Source: Chromatiales bacterium
GTDB taxonomy: Bacteria > Pseudomonadota > Gammaproteobacteria > UBA6429 > Thiohalophilaceae
Direction of reading: 5' to 3'
Assembly: GCA_027010665.1 (NCBI GenBank)
Contig: JALVBM010000432.1
Span: 24,001 to 61,130, forward strand
Length of the DNA stretch: 37,130 nt
The notes below the pieces were generated by a model. That model was given only the letters and a program-made list of their open reading frames with translations. It was not told the origin of the DNA and searched no databases. Position 1 is the stretch's first letter. Each line of letters starts with the position of its first letter. A program made the position numbers and the translations under genes. Positions 1-14,861 of this stretch are shown here, piece after piece.

Positions 1-11
1 TGACCAAGGGT

Positions 12-45
12 CTTGGCCCTTGCCACTCGGCCCTCGTCCCTGCAG
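12..45 (+). repeat. Degenerate heptad repeat array (about 5 units)
   Basis: Five successive 7-nt units resembling CTCGTCC (CTTGGCC, CTTGCCA, CTCGGCC, CTCGTCC, then a partial unit) run up to the tRNA-Gly gene. The same family recurs at 126-224, 1563-1658, 2703-2791 and 36133-36163. This copy looks like the right arm of an element whose left arm would lie before the window. Confidence 0.7.
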
Positions 46-49
46 TTTC

Positions 50-123
<74 letters not shown>

Positions 124-125
124 AT

Positions 126-224
126 GAACCAGGAGCTAGGGACGAGGAACTGGGAACGAGGAAAAGCGGGTGGATGGCTACGGTCCCGTGTCTATCCTAG
201 TACCTAGTTCCTAGTAACTCGAAA
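126..224. repeat. Inverted heptad arrays in the tRNA-Gly/tRNA-Thr spacer
   Basis: The left arm (126-163) holds heptads readable on the minus strand (units such as CTCGTTC, CTCGTCC, CTAGCTC). The right arm (192-224) holds plus-strand units (CTAGTAC, CTAGTTC, CTAGTAA). The arms could fold together around a core of about 28 nt. They nearly fill the spacer between two tRNA genes, with no gene inside. Confidence 0.65.
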
Positions 225-233
225 CTGATTTTC

Positions 234-308
<75 letters not shown>

Positions 309-328
309 AATTTTTTGCAGTTATATAT

Positions 329-337
329 TGGTATAAA
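329..337 (+). promoter_or_regulatory. Candidate extended -10 promoter for tufB
   Basis: TG-G-TATAAA (329-337) matches an extended -10 element about 30 nt before the tufB GTG. No good -35 box lies 17 nt upstream (AATTTT at 309-314). It could give tufB its own start site in addition to readthrough from the tRNA genes. This is inferred from motif match only. Confidence 0.35.
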
Positions 338-366
338 CACTACTGAAAGTCGAAGGAGGCCCGGCG

Positions 367-1557
367 GTGTCCAAGGAAAAATTTGAACGTACGAAACCCC
401 ACGTGAACGTTGGCACGATTGGTCACGTGGACCACGGCAAGACGACGCTGACGGCGGCGATCACGAAGGTGATGGGCGAGAAGTTTGGCGGCGAAGCCAA
501 GGCGTATGACCAGATCGACTCGGCGCCGGAAGAGAAGGCGCGCGGCATCACGATTGCCACGGCACACGTGGAATACGAGTCGGAGAAGCGCCACTACGCG
601 CACGTGGACTGCCCTGGCCACGCCGACTACGTGAAGAACATGATCACCGGTGCTGCGCAGATGGACGGTGCCATTCTGGTGGTGTCCGCCGCGGACGGCC
701 CCATGCCGCAGACCCGTGAGCACATCCTGCTGTCGCGTCAGGTGGGCGTGCCGTACATCGTCGTGTACCTGAACAAGGCCGACATGGTGGACGACGAGGA
801 ACTGCTGGAGCTGGTGGAGATGGAAGTGCGCGAGCTGCTGGACAGCTACGACTTCCCGGGCGACGACACCCCGGTGATCATTGGCTCGGCCCTCAAGGCG
901 CTGGAAGGGGACACCTCCGACATTGGCGTACCGAGCATCGAGAAGCTGGTGGCGGCGATGGACGAATACATTCCGGAGCCGGAGCGTGCCATCGACGGCG
1001 ACTTCCTGATGCCGGTGGAAGACGTGTTCTCGATTTCCGGCCGCGGCACCGTGGTGACCGGGCGTATCGAGCGCGGCATCGTCAAGGTGGGCGACGAAGT
1101 GGAAATCGTCGGCATCCGCCCGACCCAGACCACCACCGTGACCGGGGTGGAGATGTTCCGCAAGCTGCTGGACGAAGGCCAGGCGGGCGACAACGTGGGC
1201 GTGCTGCTGCGCGGCACCAAGCGCGACGAAGTGGAGCGCGGCCAGGTGCTGGCCAAGCCCGGCTCGATCACCCCGCACACCAAGTTCGAGTGCGAAGTGT
1301 ACGTGCTGAGCAAGGACGAGGGCGGTCGTCACACCCCGTTCTTCAACGGCTACCGTCCGCAGTTCTACTTCCGGACCACCGACGTGACCGGCACCTGCGA
1401 GCTGCCGGAAGGCGTGGAGATGGTGATGCCGGGCGACAACGTGCAGATGACCGTGAGCCTGATTGCCCCGATCGCCATGGAAGAGGGTCTGCGCTTCGCG
1501 ATTCGCGAAGGCGGCCGCACCGTCGGCGCCGGCGTGGTCTCCAAGATCATCGAGTAA
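367..1557 (+). CDS. tufB: Elongation factor Tu (first copy)
   Basis: EF-Tu, a cytosolic GTPase of 396 aa (E. coli 394), delivers aminoacyl-tRNA to the ribosomal A site. GTP-binding motifs are visible: GHVDHGKT at residues 19-26, DCPGH (G3), NKAD (G4) and SALKALEG (G5), followed by the two beta-barrel domains. The GTG start has GGAGG 9 nt upstream. The coding DNA is identical to the second copy at 16993-18183 except for the last sense codon (GAG here, GAA there), while the flanks differ completely, as expected from gene conversion. All eight Thr codons up to residue 65 are ACG, and all later ones are ACC. The context tRNA-Gly, tRNA-Thr, tuf, then secE-nusG marks it as the tufB-position copy. 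Confidence 0.99.
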   Translation: MSKEKFERTKPHVNVGTIGHVDHGKTTLTAAITKVMGEKFGGEAKAYDQIDSAPEEKARGITIATAHVEYESEKRHYAHVDCPGHADYVKNMITGAAQMDGAILVVSAADGPMPQTREHILLSRQVGVPYIVVYLNKADMVDDEELLELVEMEVRELLDSYDFPGDDTPVIIGSALKALEGDTSDIGVPSIEKLVAAMDEYIPEPERAIDGDFLMPVEDVFSISGRGTVVTGRIERGIVKVGDEVEIVGIRPTQTTTVTGVEMFRKLLDEGQAGDNVGVLLRGTKRDEVERGQVLAKPGSITPHTKFECEVYVLSKDEGGRHTPFFNGYRPQFYFRTTDVTGTCELPEGVEMVMPGDNVQMTVSLIAPIAMEEGLRFAIREGGRTVGAGVVSKIIE

Positions 1558-1562
1558 TTCAG

Positions 1563-1658
1563 TAACGAGGTACGAGGAACTAGGGACTAGGAACAGACCG
1601 GGTCGCGCTCAGCGCGCCCGGTTTTTCCTCGTTCCTCGTTCCTAGTTCCTCGTCCCTG
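1563..1658. repeat. Inverted heptad arrays flanking the tufB terminator
   Basis: The left arm (1563-1596) carries four to five minus-strand heptads. The right arm (1627-1658) carries plus-strand units CTCGTTC, CTCGTTC, CTAGTTC, CTCGTCC. Between them sits a GC-rich terminator hairpin (1597-1626). The arms are only partly complementary because the units are degenerate, but together they could extend the terminator into one long hairpin. Confidence 0.65.
1597..1626 (+). terminator. Rho-independent terminator after tufB
   Basis: Stem ACCGGG-T-CGCGC, loop TCA, GCGCG-CCCGGT, followed directly by TTTT. The single bulged T is the only flaw in an 11-bp GC-rich stem. It lies 40 nt after the tufB stop and separates tufB from tRNA-Trp and secE-nusG. 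Confidence 0.85.
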
Positions 1659-1664
1659 TTTTTT

Positions 1665-1740
1665 AGGCCAGTAGCTCAATTGGCAGAGCGGCGGTCTCCA
1701 AAACCGCAGGTTGGGGGTTCGATTCCCTCCTGGCCTGCCA
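1665..1740 (+). tRNA. trpT: tRNA-Trp (anticodon CCA)
   Basis: 76-nt cloverleaf. The acceptor stem pairs AGGCCAG (1665-1671) with CTGGCCT (1730-1736), the discriminator is G, and CCA is encoded (1738-1740). The anticodon stem GCGGT/ACCGC encloses CTCCAAA, so the anticodon is CCA. Its position just before secE is common in Pseudomonas and Xanthomonas relatives and differs from E. coli, where trpT is near an rRNA operon. Confidence 0.97.
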
Positions 1741-1789
1741 TATTCACCGTCAGGCGGTGAGACGAACAGCGACGCAGTCAAAGGCGCAG

Positions 1790-2137
1790 ATGGCAGACAA
1801 ACTCAAACTCCTGGTGGCCGGATTGCTGGTCGTGGCCGGCATCGCCGGTTTCTACCAGTTTGGCGATCAGCCGCAGCTTTATCGCGTGCTCGGCCTGCTC
1901 GTGGTGCTCGGCCTGGCCACCGGCGTGGCCCTGCTGTCGACGCCGGGCCGGGCGGCCTGGGAGTTCGGGCGTTCGGCCATCCTGGAAGTACGCAAGGCCG
2001 TGTGGCCGACCCGTCAGGAAACGGTGCAGACCACCCTGCTGGTGATGGCCATGGTGGTCATCGTCGGCCTGATGCTGTGGCTGTTCGATCTGTTGATGAA
2101 ATGGGCAGTGACGCTGCTCCTCGGACTGGGAGGCTGA
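1790..2137 (+). CDS. secE: Preprotein translocase subunit SecE
   Basis: SecE, an inner-membrane subunit of the SecYEG translocon, clamps SecY. The chosen ATG gives 115 aa, with AAGG about 6 nt upstream. An in-frame GTG at 1757 would add 11 residues but has a poorer ribosome site and sits close to tRNA-Trp. Three hydrophobic segments are visible (about residues 5-22, 31-50 and 87-112), as in the three-helix E. coli type. The conserved amphipathic stretch [13 protein letters not shown] lies before the last helix. It is followed after 4 nt by nusG, the standard pairing. Function is sure; the start is probable. Confidence 0.93.
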   Translation: MADKLKLLVAGLLVVAGIAGFYQFGDQPQLYRVLGLLVVLGLATGVALLSTPGRAAWEFGRSAILEVRKAVWPTRQETVQTTLLVMAMVVIVGLMLWLFDLLMKWAVTLLLGLGG

Positions 2138-2141
2138 GACC

Positions 2142-2675
2142 ATGGCCAAGCGCTGGTATGTCGTACATGCCTATTCGGGCTTCGAATCCCAGGTCAAGCG
2201 TGCCCTGGAGGAGCGCATCAAGCTCAAGGGCATGGAAGATCAGTTCGGCGAGATCCTGGTTCCCACCGAGGAAGTGGTGGAGATGAAGGACGGCCAGAAG
2301 CGCAAGAGCGAGCGCAAGTTCTTCCCCGGCTACGTGCTGGTGCAGATGGAGATGAACGACGACACCTGGCACCTGGTGAAGGAGACGCCGCGGGTGATGG
2401 GCTTCATCGGCGGGCGCAGCGACAAGCCGGCGCCCATCTCCGATGCCGAGGCCGAGGCCATCCTCAACCGCGTCCAGGAAGGGGCCGAAAAGCCGCGTCC
2501 CAAGGTTCTGTTCGAGCCGGGCGAGGTGGTGCGCATCAACGAAGGCCCGTTCAACGACTTCAACGGCGTGGTCGAGGAAGTCGACTACGACAAGAACCGC
2601 CTGCGCGTGGAAGTGTCCATCTTCGGCCGTTCCACGCCGGTGGAGCTGGAATTCAGCCAGGTCGAAAAGGCGTGA
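2142..2675 (+). CDS. nusG: Transcription termination/antitermination factor NusG
   Basis: NusG (177 aa, near the E. coli 181) binds the clamp of RNA polymerase to suppress pausing, and links it to Rho or to ribosomal S10. The N-terminal NGN domain begins [13 protein letters not shown] and includes [10 protein letters not shown]. The C-terminal KOW domain begins near residue 125 with [19 protein letters not shown] lies 10 nt before the ATG, and secE ends 4 nt upstream. A hairpin and heptad arrays separate it from rplK. Confidence 0.98.
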   Translation: MAKRWYVVHAYSGFESQVKRALEERIKLKGMEDQFGEILVPTEEVVEMKDGQKRKSERKFFPGYVLVQMEMNDDTWHLVKETPRVMGFIGGRSDKPAPISDAEAEAILNRVQEGAEKPRPKVLFEPGEVVRINEGPFNDFNGVVEEVDYDKNRLRVEVSIFGRSTPVELEFSQVEKA

Positions 2676-2702
2676 CGCCAAAGGCGTCATGCCTTTTCGA
2701 CA

Positions 2703-2797
2703 GGGCCGAGTGGCGAGGGCCGAGGGCCGAGGTGAAGGTGGGTGCCGCAGGCACCACCCCGCCTCGTCCCTCGTCCCTCGTCCCTCGTTACTAAGAA
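2703..2797. repeat. Inverted heptad arrays around a hairpin, nusG-rplK spacer
   Basis: The left arm (2703-2732) has minus-strand units CTCGGCC, CTCGGCC, CTCGCCA, CTCGGCC. The right arm (2763-2791) has CTCGTCC three times, then CTCGTTA. The core hairpin GGTGCC-GCA-GGCACC (2741-2755) extends by three pairs past a bulged G. No T-run follows, so it is not a classical terminator. It fills most of the 162-nt gap. Confidence 0.65.
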
Positions 2798-2837
2798 CCG
2801 GGGAGCCGCAAGGCGCTTGTACCCACAGGAGTAAAAC

Positions 2838-3269
2838 ATGGCAAAGAAAATCGAAGCTTACATCAAGCTGCAGGTGCCGGCGCAGGAGGCCAATCCTTCG
2901 CCGCCCGTCGGCCCGGCGCTGGGTCAGCACGGCGTGAACATCATGGAGTTCTGCAAGGCCTTCAACGCCCAGACCCAGAACATCGAGAAGGGCATGCCGG
3001 TGCCGGTGGTGATCACCGTCTACAACGACCGCAGCTTCACCTTCATCATGAAGACCCCGCCGGCGTCCGTGCTGCTGAAGAAGGCTGCCGGCATCCAGAA
3101 GGGGTCGGGCGTGCCCAACCGCGACAAGGTCGGCAAGGTGACCCGCGAGCAGCTCGAGGAGATCGCCAGGCTCAAGGAGCCGGATCTGACCGCCGCCGAC
3201 ATGGACGCCGCCGTGCGCACCATCGCCGGCAGCGCCCGCAGCATGGGCATCGAGACGGAGGGTGTGTAA
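2838..3269 (+). CDS. rplK: Large subunit ribosomal protein L11
   Basis: L11 (143 aa; E. coli 142) forms the GTPase-associated centre with 23S rRNA and L10/L12, and is the site of thiopeptide action and of stringent-response sensing. The N-terminal domain shows the proline-rich [21 protein letters not shown] region and the C-terminal domain carries the rRNA-binding [14 protein letters not shown]. The ATG follows an AGGAG site. The stop codon abuts the rplA start with no gap, so translation of the two is probably coupled. Confidence 0.99.
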   Translation: MAKKIEAYIKLQVPAQEANPSPPVGPALGQHGVNIMEFCKAFNAQTQNIEKGMPVPVVITVYNDRSFTFIMKTPPASVLLKKAAGIQKGSGVPNRDKVGKVTREQLEEIARLKEPDLTAADMDAAVRTIAGSARSMGIETEGV

Positions 3270-3965
3270 ATGGCCAAGCTGAGCAAGCGTTTCAAGGCAA
3301 TCCGCGAGAAGGTCGAGCCGGGCAAGGTCTATCCCATCGACGAGGCCCTGCAGCTCCTCAAGGAAATCCCCCACGCCAAGTTCACCGAGGCGGTGGACGT
3401 GGCCGTGAACCTGGGCGTCGATCCCCGTAAATCGGATCAGGTGGTGCGCGGTTCCACCGTACTGCCCCACGGTACCGGCAAGAGCGTGCGCGTGGCCGTC
3501 TTCGCCCAGGGCGAGAATGCCGAGAAGGCCAGGGCCGCCGGGGCCGACGTGGTCGGCTTCGAGGATCTGGCCGAGGAGATCAAGAAGGGAAATCTGGATT
3601 TCGACGTGGTCATCGCCACCCCGGACGCCATGCGCGTGGTGGGCCAGCTGGGCCAGATCCTGGGCCCCCGCGGCCTGATGCCGAACCCCAAGGTGGGCAC
3701 CGTGACCCCCGACGTGGAGACCGCGGTGAAGAACGCCAAGGCCGGTCAGGTGCGCTATCGCACCGACAAGGCGGGCATCGTGCACGCCCGCATCGGCAAC
3801 GTGGAATTCGATCCCCAGGATCTGAAGGAAAACCTGGAAGCCCTGCTGGCCGACCTCAAGAAGGCCAAGCCGGCGGCGGCCAAGGGTCAGTACATGAAGA
3901 AGATTTCCGTGTCCACCACCATGGGCCCGGGGATCCCGGTCGATCAGGCGTCGCTGGGCGTCTGA
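3270..3965 (+). CDS. rplA: Large subunit ribosomal protein L1
   Basis: L1 (231 aa; E. coli 234) forms the mobile stalk at the E site. In many bacteria it represses its own rplKA mRNA. The family signature around [15 protein letters not shown] is present near residues 130-145, as is the N-terminal [18 protein letters not shown]. The ATG starts at the base after the rplK stop codon. The 245-nt gap after it holds the L10 leader. I did not identify an L1-binding mimic before rplK by eye. Confidence 0.99.
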   Translation: MAKLSKRFKAIREKVEPGKVYPIDEALQLLKEIPHAKFTEAVDVAVNLGVDPRKSDQVVRGSTVLPHGTGKSVRVAVFAQGENAEKARAAGADVVGFEDLAEEIKKGNLDFDVVIATPDAMRVVGQLGQILGPRGLMPNPKVGTVTPDVETAVKNAKAGQVRYRTDKAGIVHARIGNVEFDPQDLKENLEALLADLKKAKPAAAKGQYMKKISVSTTMGPGIPVDQASLGV

Positions 3966-4009
3966 GCGGTCACGAACTTTGGGGCCGTCGACCGGCAACG
4001 GTCGGCGTC

Positions 4010-4100
4010 CGTCAAAGACCGCAGGTGTCCGCGTCCGGGGCAACCCGGCCGCGGGCTTAATGGAAACCCGTTTCCGGCCTGCGCAGATGGTGAGCCCGTG
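4010..4100 (+). promoter_or_regulatory. Ribosomal protein L10 leader RNA
   Basis: The region upstream of rplJ has the look of the L10 leader: CAAAGACCGCAGG, an inner CCGGG/CCCGG hairpin, CTTAAT, then CCTGCGCAGATGGTG. The closing helix pairs CGCAGG (4020-4025) with CCTGCG (4078-4083). In known systems the L10(L12)4 complex binds here to repress rplJL translation. The boundaries are approximate and were not tested with a covariance model. Confidence 0.75.
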
Positions 4101-4163
4101 CAGCCTTGTCTGCTCTGGTATCACTGTAACAACCGGCGGGACGCAGGTTCCGCCCCTGTCCAC

Positions 4164-4189
4164 GACGACTTGCCCGTCCGGAAGTCGTC
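4164..4189 (+). promoter_or_regulatory. Hairpin just before the rplJ ribosome site
   Basis: Perfect 8-bp stem GACGACTT (4164-4171) with AAGTCGTC (4182-4189) and a 10-nt loop, ending a few bases before the AGAGGTGA ribosome site of rplJ. It could expose or hide that site depending on how the L10 leader folds. Confidence 0.5.
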
Positions 4190-4210
4190 ACACGCAAGAG
4201 GTGAGTTCAC

Positions 4211-4738
4211 GTGGCACTGAGTTTTGCGGAAAAACAGGCCATCGTTGCTGAAGTCGCCGACGTTGCCAAGAGCGCCTATTCTGCGGTCACCGCGGAATAC
4301 ATGGGTCTGAGCGCCAACGAGATGACCGAACTGCGGGCCAAGGCCCGGCAGGGCGGTGTCTACATGCGCGTGGTGAAGAACACCCTGGCCAAGCGTGCGC
4401 TCGAAGGAACGGACTATGCGTGCCTGAACGAGACCCTCGTGGGGCCGTTGCTGATCGCGTTTTCCCAGGAAGACCCCGGCGCGGCTGCCCGAGTGCTCAA
4501 GGACTTCGCCAAGGAAAACGACAAGCTGGTAATCAAGGCGCTGTCGGTCAGCGGGCAACTGCTGCCGGCCAGCGAACTGGATCGGCTCGCCAGCCTGCCG
4601 ACCAAGGAGCAGGCCATCAGCATGCTCATGTCGGTCATGCAGGCGCCGATCGCCAAGCTGGCGCGGACCCTCAACGAAGTGCCGGGCAAACTGGTTCGGA
4701 CCGTGGCGGCGGTACGCGATGCCAAGCAGGCCGCTTAA
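4211..4738 (+). CDS. rplJ: Large subunit ribosomal protein L10
   Basis: L10 (175 aa; E. coli 165) anchors the L7/L12 dimers to the ribosomal stalk and represses its own operon through the leader RNA. The N-terminal rRNA-binding domain begins ALSFAEKQAIVAEVADVAKSA and contains the conserved RVVKNTLAKRAL stretch near residues 56-67. The C-terminal helix that carries L12 ends the protein. The start is GTG, preceded by AGAGGTGA. rplL follows after 30 nt, the usual pair. Confidence 0.98.
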   Translation: MALSFAEKQAIVAEVADVAKSAYSAVTAEYMGLSANEMTELRAKARQGGVYMRVVKNTLAKRALEGTDYACLNETLVGPLLIAFSQEDPGAAARVLKDFAKENDKLVIKALSVSGQLLPASELDRLASLPTKEQAISMLMSVMQAPIAKLARTLNEVPGKLVRTVAAVRDAKQAA

Positions 4739-4768
4739 CCCCAATTCAACGATATCAGGAGAAAGACA

Positions 4769-5152
4769 ATGGCTGTATCCAAAGACGAGATTCTGGAAGC
4801 GATCAGCAACATGACCGTGATGGAAGTGGTCGATCTGATCGAGGCAATGGAAGAGAAGTTCGGCGTGACCGCCGCCGCGGCCGTGGCCGCTGCGCCGGCT
4901 GCCGGTGGCGCTGCCGCCGGTGGCGAAGCCGCTGCCGAGAAGGACGAGTTCGACGTGGTCATGACCAGCTTCGGCGACAACAAGGTTGGCGTGATCAAGG
5001 CCGTCCGGGCCATCACCGGTCTGGGCCTGAAGGAAGCCAAGGAAATGGTCGAGGGCGCCCCCTCCACCATCAAGGAAGGCGTTTCCAAGGACGAAGCCGA
5101 AGAAGTCAAGAAGCAACTGGAAGAAGCTGGCGCCAGCGTCGAGCTCAAGTAA
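4769..5152 (+). CDS. rplL: Large subunit ribosomal protein L7/L12
   Basis: L12 (127 aa; E. coli 121) is the multicopy stalk protein that recruits elongation factors. An N-terminal dimerisation domain (about residues 1-33) precedes an Ala/Gly-rich hinge (about 36-57) that is rather long. The C-terminal factor-binding domain includes [20 protein letters not shown]. An AGGAG ribosome site precedes the ATG. It is separated from rpoB by a 200-nt leader with three hairpins, where E. coli has its attenuator and RNase III site. Confidence 0.99.
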   Translation: MAVSKDEILEAISNMTVMEVVDLIEAMEEKFGVTAAAAVAAAPAAGGAAAGGEAAAEKDEFDVVMTSFGDNKVGVIKAVRAITGLGLKEAKEMVEGAPSTIKEGVSKDEAEEVKKQLEEAGASVELK

Positions 5153-5177
5153 TCTTGCCAGACGCTTTGGTGACCAT

Positions 5178-5309
5178 CCGGCATACCGGGTTCCCAGGAA
5201 CCGGGATGCCGGGTGTCCGGCGACAGAGATTGATGATCGCACGGCCGGCCGGTATGCCCGCAAGGGGATGCCGGCCCGCCGTGCATTCGTCGTTGCCGCG
5301 ACGGCAACG
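5178..5309 (+). promoter_or_regulatory. Three hairpins in the rplL-rpoB spacer
   Basis: Hairpin 1 (5178-5212) pairs CCGGCAT-a-CCGGGTTC with GAACCGGG-ATGCCGG. Hairpin 2 (5241-5282) pairs ACGGC...GCCGGTATGCCC with GGGGATGCCGGC...GCCGT imperfectly around GCAA. Hairpin 3 (5291-5309) pairs CGTTGCCG with CGGCAACG around CGA. None has a T-run. The position matches the E. coli attenuator/RNase III region that sets the ratio of rplL to rpoB mRNA; the role here is inferred. Confidence 0.6.
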
Positions 5310-5352
5310 GCCCTGAACCACCCATATTCAATGGCGATTCGCAAGGTGTCCA

Positions 5353-9435
<4,083 letters not shown>

Positions 9436-9448
9436 TTCGGGGTGGCCA

Positions 9449-9468
9449 GCCGGCCCTGCGGGGCCGGC
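9449..9468 (+). promoter_or_regulatory. Hairpin in the rpoB-rpoC spacer
   Basis: Perfect 8-bp stem GCCGGCCC/GGGCCGGC with a TGCG loop, just after the rpoB stop. There is no T-run, so it is more likely an mRNA-processing or stability element than a terminator. The self-complementary GGGCCGCGGCCC follows it. Confidence 0.5.
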
Positions 9469-9511
9469 ACCGGCGGGCCGCGGCCCGCATGCACTATTCA
9501 GGAGTGAAAAC

Positions 9512-13765
<4,254 letters not shown>

Positions 13766-13791
13766 GTTCGCAAGAAATCGGCGATTTGGCC

Positions 13792-13817
13792 GGGGGATCC
13801 TGTTGACAGGGTCCCCC
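13792..13817 (+). terminator. Hairpin terminator after rpoC, overlapping the str promoter
   Basis: GGGGGATCCTGT (13792-13803) pairs with ACAGGGTCCCCC (13806-13817): 12 pairs including one G-T, in practice closing a small loop. Only CTTGTCC follows, so the T-run is weak. The right arm contains most of the -35 box of the promoter at 13803-13831. Termination is likely but its efficiency is unknown. Confidence 0.6.
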
Positions 13818-13831
13818 CTTGTCCCTACAAT
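13803..13831 (+). promoter_or_regulatory. Sigma-70 promoter of the str-S10-spc run
   Basis: TTGACA (13803-13808), a spacer of exactly 17 nt, then TACAAT (13826-13831), one base from consensus overall. It is the only strong promoter I see between rpoC and rpmJ, and would start transcription near 13838, about 58 nt before rpsL. Confidence 0.88.
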
Positions 13832-13841
13832 TTCGCGCCTT

Positions 13842-13878
13842 ACGACAGGTCGGGTCCTCCGGCCTGTCGTTTATTTTC
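13842..13878 (+). promoter_or_regulatory. 5'-terminal hairpin with U-rich tail in the rpsL leader
   Basis: ACGACAGG (13842-13849) pairs with CCTGTCGT (13863-13870), with an inner CGG/CCG helix, followed by TTTATTTTC. It starts within a few nt of the predicted transcription start. It looks like a leader attenuator or a 5' stabilising stem-loop; which of the two cannot be decided by eye. Confidence 0.55.
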
Positions 13879-13895
13879 TGGAGTAAGAAAGAATC

Positions 13896-14270
<375 letters not shown>

Positions 14271-14281
14271 ATTTCCAACAG

Positions 14282-14299
14282 CCCGCCCGACGTGGCGGG
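14282..14299 (+). promoter_or_regulatory. Hairpin in the rpsL-rpsG spacer
   Basis: CCCGCC (14282-14287) pairs with GGCGGG (14294-14299), then TTT. In E. coli this spacer is where S7 binds to repress the str operon. The hairpin is in the right place, but I cannot show an S7 site. Confidence 0.4.
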
Positions 14300-14334
14300 T
14301 TTGTGCAACTTATTGAAACGTCAGGAAAAACCAG

Positions 14335-14805
14335 ATGGCGAGAAGGCGACAAGCGGAAAAACGGGCGATTCTTCCGGACCCGAAGTATCGCTCCGAGATG
14401 ATCGCGAAGTTCATCAACATGGTGATGCTCAACGGCAAGAAGTCGGTGGCCGAGAAGATCGTCTACGGCGCACTCGACGCCGTGGCCGAGCGGAGCAAGA
14501 AGGACGCGGTCGAGGCCCTGGAGACGGCCCTCGACAACGTGCGCCCGATGGTGGAGGTCAAGTCCCGCCGCGTGGGTGGCGCCACCTACCAGGTGCCGGT
14601 GGAAGTGCGTCCCGAGCGGCGCAACGCCCTGGCCATGCGCTGGATCGTCGATGCCGCCCGCCGCCGCGGCGAGAAGGGCATGGGCGCCCGCCTGGCCGGC
14701 GAGATCCTCGAGGCTTCCGAGAACCGCGGCGCCGCCGTGAAGAAGCGCGAGGACACGCATCGCATGGCCGAGGCCAACAAGGCCTTCGCCCATTATCGCT
14801 GGTAG
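14335..14805 (+). CDS. rpsG: Small subunit ribosomal protein S7
   Basis: S7 (156 aa, as in E. coli K-12-like short forms) nucleates folding of the 16S 3' domain and lines the E site. The family core [20 protein letters not shown] and the conserved [11 protein letters not shown] are present, and it ends [13 protein letters not shown]. An AGGA site precedes the ATG. In E. coli S7 is the repressor of the str operon. Spacers of 64 and 56 nt separate it from rpsL and fusA. Confidence 0.99.
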   Translation: MARRRQAEKRAILPDPKYRSEMIAKFINMVMLNGKKSVAEKIVYGALDAVAERSKKDAVEALETALDNVRPMVEVKSRRVGGATYQVPVEVRPERRNALAMRWIVDAARRRGEKGMGARLAGEILEASENRGAAVKKREDTHRMAEANKAFAHYRW

Positions 14806-14861
14806 TAACTGAACCTTAAATATATAGCAGGAGGATCCCGACCCGGGGATACGGAAACACC

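Noticed and set aside
340-1332. Minus-strand frame opposite tufB (also opposite tufA at 16960-18315)
   Set aside because: Present in both copies only because the DNA is identical; EF-Tu explains the sequence.
1757-1789. Upstream GTG as the secE start
   Set aside because: Possible, but it lies only 16 nt after tRNA-Trp with a poor ribosome site, while the ATG at 1790 has AAGG in place.
3979-4251. Open frame of 90 codons between rplA and rplJ
   Set aside because: Coincides with the L10 leader RNA and overlaps rplJ out of frame; no ribosome site.
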